Part shown: positions 13,716 through 16,597 of the stretch, one piece after another
How positions within the stretch are numbered: position 1 is the stretch's first letter
Layout: each line of letters opens with the position of its first letter
Origin: Clostridia bacterium
GTDB taxonomy: Bacteria; Bacillota; Clostridia; Oscillospirales; Acutalibacteraceae
DNA length: 16,597 nt
Direction: 5' to 3'
Assembly (NCBI GenBank): GCA_017615405.1
Contig: JAGAAE010000007.1
Coordinates: 1 to 16,597 of the forward strand
Made by a program: the position numbers and the translations under genes
The notes under the pieces: model-generated
The model's input: only the letters and a program-made list of their open reading frames with translations
Database searches by the model: none
Told to the model about the DNA's origin: nothing

Positions 13716-13928
13716 ATGGAGAACAAGGAAATAAAGATACGGCCGTTTTTCGTAAAATGCGCCGTGATAGAGGCGATAACGGTCGGGCTGATAGTTTTAA
13801 CGGTGCTGGCGATCAGCCTTTTCAGCAAAACCCATAAGAAGAAAATGAAGAATTGGTATGAGCGATACGTCCTTGAAGACACGTCGGCGGACGAGGTCAT
13901 ATCGGGAGAGGATACCTATGAGGTTTAG
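13716..13928 (+). CDS. Small single-pass membrane protein upstream of the M50 protease
   Basis: This 70-residue protein is not a family I recognise. It has a short basic N-terminus, one membrane helix at about 13-36 (CAVIEAITVGLIVLTVLAIS), a basic stretch KTHKKKMKNWYERY, and an acidic C-terminus DTSADEVISGEDTYEV. The ribosome site is AAAGGAA (13703-13709) before ATG 13716. The end overlaps the M50 protease gene by 11 bases, so the two are co-translated. Positive residues after the helix suggest the tail is cytoplasmic, but the N-terminus is also basic, so topology is uncertain. A partner, inhibitor or substrate of the protease is plausible from context alone. Confidence 0.72.
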   Translation: MENKEIKIRPFFVKCAVIEAITVGLIVLTVLAISLFSKTHKKKMKNWYERYVLEDTSADEVISGEDTYEV

Positions 13929-14511
13929 GATTTTCGGCACGCAGGTTTATGTTTCTTTCCTCTTTTTTGCCGTTATAACCGTTATGCTTGCGTTTGACAG
14001 AACGGGTTACTGCCTGCCCTGCCTTTGCGCCGCCGCGTTTCACGAAATCGGACACCTTTTCGCAATGTGGATATCCGACTGCCAGCCGAAGGCGATCCGT
14101 CTTGTCCCGGCAAGCGTCAGTATAATAAGCGACTTTCCGCGTAAGAAATACGGAGAGTTTTTTATAGCCCTGTCGGGTCCGCTCTTTAATATCGTTTTGT
14201 TTTGCTCGCTTATTATCAATTACAGAATGACCGCAAGCGAAATATCCTTTAAATACGCGGTAATAAGCCTTGTTATCGGGCTTTTTAATCTTCTGCCGGT
14301 AAAGGGACTTGACGGCGGAACGATACTTATGCTCATCATCGAAAAGGCGGCGGGCAGCCGTGAAAAGGCGGAGGCGGTAACCAAAATCATAACCGTTATC
14401 ATAGGGCTTTTGCTCCTTTTTGTCGGGGCGTTTTTGATCATAGGCGGCAGGATAAATATCTCGATAATCATTATGGGACTTTATATTCTTATCTGCGGAT
14501 TTTTAAGGTGA
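13918..14511 (+). CDS. M50-family site-2 protease (SpoIVFB-like)
   Basis: This 197-residue polytopic membrane zinc metalloprotease cuts substrates within or near the membrane. The zinc motif is H42-E43-I-G-H46 in AAAFHEIGHLFAMW. ALSGPLFNI (84-92) and the third zinc ligand D132 in NLLPVKGLDGGT match SpoIVFB, whose zinc aspartate is followed by DGG. About five to six helices are visible, and the last two (about 155-195) end right at the C-terminus. No PDZ or CBS domain is present, so it is a minimal S2P. An upstream in-frame ATG at 13858 would add 20 charged residues within the preceding gene; ATG 13918 has GGGAGAGGA at 13904-13912. Sporulation or stress roles are inference. Confidence 0.88.
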   Translation: MRFRIFGTQVYVSFLFFAVITVMLAFDRTGYCLPCLCAAAFHEIGHLFAMWISDCQPKAIRLVPASVSIISDFPRKKYGEFFIALSGPLFNIVLFCSLIINYRMTASEISFKYAVISLVIGLFNLLPVKGLDGGTILMLIIEKAAGSREKAEAVTKIITVIIGLLLLFVGAFLIIGGRINISIIIMGLYILICGFLR

Positions 14512-14523
14512 AAACAAAGATGC

Positions 14524-14552
14524 TTGTTATTTTGGCTTGTTTATTATATAAT
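14524..14552 (+). promoter_or_regulatory. Promoter for the glycosyltransferase pair
   Basis: TTGTTA (14524-14529) and TATAAT (14547-14552) are 17 bases apart, with four and six consensus matches. The start point near 14559 gives a leader of about 29 bases with AGGGAGGA at 14573-14580. It begins 12 bases after the protease stop, so the two units are probably transcribed separately, though read-through is possible because no terminator is visible. Confidence 0.75.
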
Positions 14553-14587
14553 ATGTAAAGACTATAAAACAAAGGGAGGAAAAACCG

Positions 14588-15496
14588 ATGCTTAAAATTT
14601 CGGTCGTTCTTGCCGCCTTTAACGGCGAAAAGTATATAAAAGAGCAGCTTGATTCCATCGAAAATCAAAGCCTCCCTCCGTTTGAACTTATTATTATCGA
14701 CGATGATTCCTCCGACGCCACAAGGGATATAATCGAGGAGTATATCGGGAGTTCAAAGCTCAATATAAGATTTTTCAAAAATGAACAAAATCTCGGTTTC
14801 TTCGAAAATTTCAAAAAGGGGCTTTCTCTTGCCGAGGGGGACGTTTGTGCGCTCTGCGATCAGGATGATATCTGGCAACCCGATAAATTGAAAAAACTTG
14901 AGGAAATATTTGCCGACAGTTTTGTTTACGGCTGTGCGGCAGGGTTTCGTTTTATCGATGAGAACGGCGTTTGTTTTGAAAATGAAATGTTAAAGGGAAA
15001 AACCTTCGCTTTTCTTGACAGAGCGCCCAAAACCGAACTTACCAAAATAACGCTTGAGCAGATATCTCACCGAAATATTGCGCCGGGTTGTGCCTGCGCC
15101 TATAAAAAGGCGGTCGTTGACCGGTTCCTTGCAAGCGGAGTTCCCGATCTTCCGCATGACTATCAACTTTCGGCGATAGCCGCCGCGCTTGACGGCTTTT
15201 ATTTCTATAATAAACCGCTTACAAGATACAGGATCCACGGCAAAAACACCCTCGGATTAAAGCCGCTCGACCAGACGAGGCTCGACGTCGCCCGCGAAAA
15301 GGAAAAACTGGGCGAAGCCGTTTCGGGCGCTTCGGCGAAGGGGAAGGAATATTACGATCTTTCAAAAAAACGGGCGGAATATCTTAAAAACAAAAAGCCG
15401 TTTAAAATAATTAAAATGTTTTTTTTAAAGCCATACAGAAGGTATTATACCTTAAAAGAGCGATTGGGGGACGTTGTCTATGCTATCGGACGGTAA
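14588..15496 (+). CDS. Family 2 glycosyltransferase
   Basis: This 302-residue GT-A-fold enzyme transfers a sugar from a nucleotide-sugar donor, probably at the cytoplasmic membrane face during surface-polysaccharide synthesis. The opening KISVVLAAFNGEKYIKEQLDSI, IDDDSSD (37-43) and the metal-binding CDQDDIW (90-96) are typical of rhamnosyltransferase-like GT2 proteins. HDYQLSAIAA with a later HGKNTL segment fits the acceptor half. The C-terminal 50 residues are lysine-rich with one hydrophobic patch (IIKMFFLKPYRRYY), suggesting peripheral membrane attachment. It overlaps the next glycosyltransferase by 17 bases. Donor and acceptor sugars cannot be fixed from sequence. Confidence 0.9.
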   Translation: MLKISVVLAAFNGEKYIKEQLDSIENQSLPPFELIIIDDDSSDATRDIIEEYIGSSKLNIRFFKNEQNLGFFENFKKGLSLAEGDVCALCDQDDIWQPDKLKKLEEIFADSFVYGCAAGFRFIDENGVCFENEMLKGKTFAFLDRAPKTELTKITLEQISHRNIAPGCACAYKKAVVDRFLASGVPDLPHDYQLSAIAAALDGFYFYNKPLTRYRIHGKNTLGLKPLDQTRLDVAREKEKLGEAVSGASAKGKEYYDLSKKRAEYLKNKKPFKIIKMFFLKPYRRYYTLKERLGDVVYAIGR

Positions 15497-16376
15497 AAGG
15501 ATCGCGGCAGGGATAACCCTCTACAATCCCGAGATAGAGCGCCTTAAAGACAATATTAAGGCGACGCTCGGTCAGGTGGAGCGTTTGTATATCGTAGATA
15601 ACGATTCAAACAACACTGCCGGTATAAAGGTCGATCTTGCTTTGGACGAGAGGGTAACAATAATCTCGAACGCCGAGAACAAAGGCGTTGCCGCCGCGCT
15701 CAACCGGATGTGTAACGCCGCGATCGAGGACGGTTTTGACTGGATAATGACCCTCGACCAGGACTCACTTCCCGAAAACGATATCGTTGAAAAGTATCTC
15801 CCGTTTACCGAAAATGAAGAGGTCGCGCTTATAACGCCTAAATTTGACGACGATAACGAGCCGGATATGATCTTTTCGGAAAAGGACGAGCCGTTTACCT
15901 TTGTTGAGCGGTGCAACACTTCGGCGTCGCTTGTTCGCCTTTCGGTTTTTAAAGAGGTGGGAGGATTTGACGAAAAGATGTTTATTGACTGCGTCGATTT
16001 TGATTACTGCACCACATTGATCGAAAACGGATATAAGATATTGAGGGTGAACAGCGCCGTTTTGCACCACCGTTTGGGTGAGGCGAGCGAGGTCAAATTC
16101 TTTATCCCGATAGGCAGGCTTTTTGGCATAAAAAAACTTCAAAAGTCCTTTTTCACCTATAACCACTCGCCGCTGAGGACCTATTACTATGCGAGGAACA
16201 TCAGGTATTACGCCTATAAGCACAGAAACACGATAGACCTTAAAACCGAAAAGCGGGTTTACCTTAAATGGCTTGTCTTAAAACTCGGTTTTGAAAAACA
16301 GAAGTTTGCAAAGTTAAAGGCGATCCTAAGGGGCAAAAAGGACGCCAAAAAAATGATAAAGGAATATCTTAAATAA
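15480..16376 (+). CDS. Rhamnosyltransferase-like family 2 glycosyltransferase
   Basis: This 298-residue GT2 enzyme resembles the RfbF/WbbL rhamnosyltransferase group. Signs are AAGITLYNPEIERLKDNI (9-26), IVDNDSN (38-44), NKGVAAALN (68-76), TLDQDS (91-96) and the late RTYYYARNIRYYAYKH segment common in that group. A TTG at 15474 would add two residues, but ATG 15480 is better spaced from the GGGGGA run at 15466-15471. It overlaps the upstream glycosyltransferase, so the two probably act in the same polysaccharide pathway. A lysine-rich tail ends the protein. dTDP-rhamnose as donor is an inference; no rml genes are in view. Confidence 0.88.
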   Translation: MLSDGKRIAAGITLYNPEIERLKDNIKATLGQVERLYIVDNDSNNTAGIKVDLALDERVTIISNAENKGVAAALNRMCNAAIEDGFDWIMTLDQDSLPENDIVEKYLPFTENEEVALITPKFDDDNEPDMIFSEKDEPFTFVERCNTSASLVRLSVFKEVGGFDEKMFIDCVDFDYCTTLIENGYKILRVNSAVLHHRLGEASEVKFFIPIGRLFGIKKLQKSFFTYNHSPLRTYYYARNIRYYAYKHRNTIDLKTEKRVYLKWLVLKLGFEKQKFAKLKAILRGKKDAKKMIKEYLK

Positions 16377-16379
16377 AAA

Positions 16380-16411
16380 AAGACCGTTCTGCCAACCGGC
16401 AGAACGGTCTT
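16380..16411. terminator. Bidirectional intrinsic terminator
   Basis: AAGACCGTTCTGCC (16380-16393) pairs perfectly over 14 bases with GGCAGAACGGTCTT (16398-16411), loop AACC. On the minus strand it is followed by a run of seven T, an excellent terminator for the uracil-permease-like gene. On the plus strand TTGAATTTT follows, a weaker tail for the glycosyltransferase transcript. Confidence 0.9.
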
Positions 16412-16426
16412 GAATTTTGGCGTTTA

Positions 16427-16597
16427 TTACTTTGAAGCCTTTGCTTTTTTCTTTGATACGATAAGGTTGGTGATGATACCGAGGATAAGAGCAACGGCGA
16501 TCTCGGTAAGAACTATGTTTCCGTTTTTCAAAACGATCTTGATAGCCATTGATCCGACGCCGGCGATAAGGATGCTTGAAGCGGTGAAGAGGTTGCC
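16427..16597 (-). CDS. uraA: NCS2-family uracil permease, C-terminal fragment
   Basis: The minus strand is open from the window edge to tandem stops TAATAA (16429-16424). The visible 56 residues begin GNLFTASSILIAGVGSMAIKI, continue with VLTEIAVALILGIITNLIV, and end in a lysine-rich tail KKKAKASK. Two hydrophobic helices and the NLF-x-ASSILIAGVG pattern match the end of UraA/PyrP uracil-xanthine permeases, which import uracil with protons. The start and most of the protein lie to the right of the window. The family call rests on a short piece, so related NCS2 purine permeases remain possible. Confidence 0.7.
   Translation of the reverse strand, partial: GNLFTASSILIAGVGSMAIKIVLKNGNIVLTEIAVALILGIITNLIVSKKKAKASK

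Noticed and set aside
13858..13917. Longer N-terminus for the M50 protease
   Set aside because: The extra 20 residues are charged, lie inside the preceding gene and lack a ribosome site, whereas ATG 13918 has GGGAGAGGA.
14039..14050. parS-like sequence TTTCACGAAA
   Set aside because: It matches only part of the parS palindrome and encodes the catalytic FHEIGH of the protease, so coding constraint explains it. A TTTCCCGGG near 8261 is likewise only part of a Noc site and lies in plsC.
1..16597. CRISPR array, tRNA, rRNA, riboswitch or T-box
   Set aside because: No regularly spaced direct repeats, no tRNA cloverleaf and no conserved T-box or riboswitch core could be seen by eye in any intergenic gap.

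Overview
The window looks like chromosomal core and near-core sequence from a Gram-positive, low-to-moderate GC Clostridia-type bacterium (Oscillospirales- or Lachnospirales-like). The evidence is gene content and style: a recX-rimO-pgsA-cysE-cysS run, rsmI next to a YabB-like methyltransferase, an LCP cell-wall protein, a SpoVT/AbrB regulator, rsmG next to a ParB/Noc protein, strong AGGAGG-type ribosome sites, several TTG/GTG starts, and consensus sigma-A promoters. This is inference from families and order; I could not search a database. I see no rRNA, tRNA, CRISPR array, transposase or phage gene.

Layout. Positions 1-6061 (+) are a tightly packed housekeeping run, with most junctions overlapping or abutting: recX (5' end cut off), rimO, pgsA, cysE, cysS, a TrmN6-like tRNA methyltransferase and rsmI. 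A promoter at 6063-6090 starts a second unit: an LCP-family wall-polymer ligase with a long acidic tail, a 61-residue four-cysteine protein, and a PlsC-type acyltransferase. Positions 8733-9029 carry no credible gene but are packed with stem-loops and bracketed by two identical copies of a UUCG-tetraloop hairpin. The second copy is a good terminator. A consensus promoter (9030-9058) then drives an AbrB-type regulator and a two-gene ABC-2 exporter.

Positions 10785-13698 are mostly on the minus strand: a ParB/Noc-family protein with an altered CTP-binding motif, preceded by one 594-codon frame that joins complete MnmA (tRNA 2-thiouridylase) and complete RsmG (16S rRNA G527 methyltransferase). 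The junction keeps a ribosome site and an in-frame ATG for RsmG, and a one-base shift in an A5 run would restore two separate genes. Divergent from it (+) are a small one-helix membrane protein overlapping an SpoIVFB-like M50 site-2 protease. A new promoter then drives two overlapping family-2 glycosyltransferases. A strong hairpin separates these from the 3' end of a minus-strand NCS2 uracil-permease-like gene at the right edge.

How the genes work together: the left block combines recombination control, ribosome, tRNA and rRNA modification, phospholipid synthesis, and cysteine synthesis and charging. The middle and right blocks are dominated by envelope functions (LCP, PlsC, ABC-2 exporter, S2P, glycosyltransferases). 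I do not see a complete new multi-gene system. The most unusual observations are the MnmA-RsmG junction, the multi-hairpin intergenic element, the GNRR-type ParB, and the small membrane protein coupled to an S2P protease.
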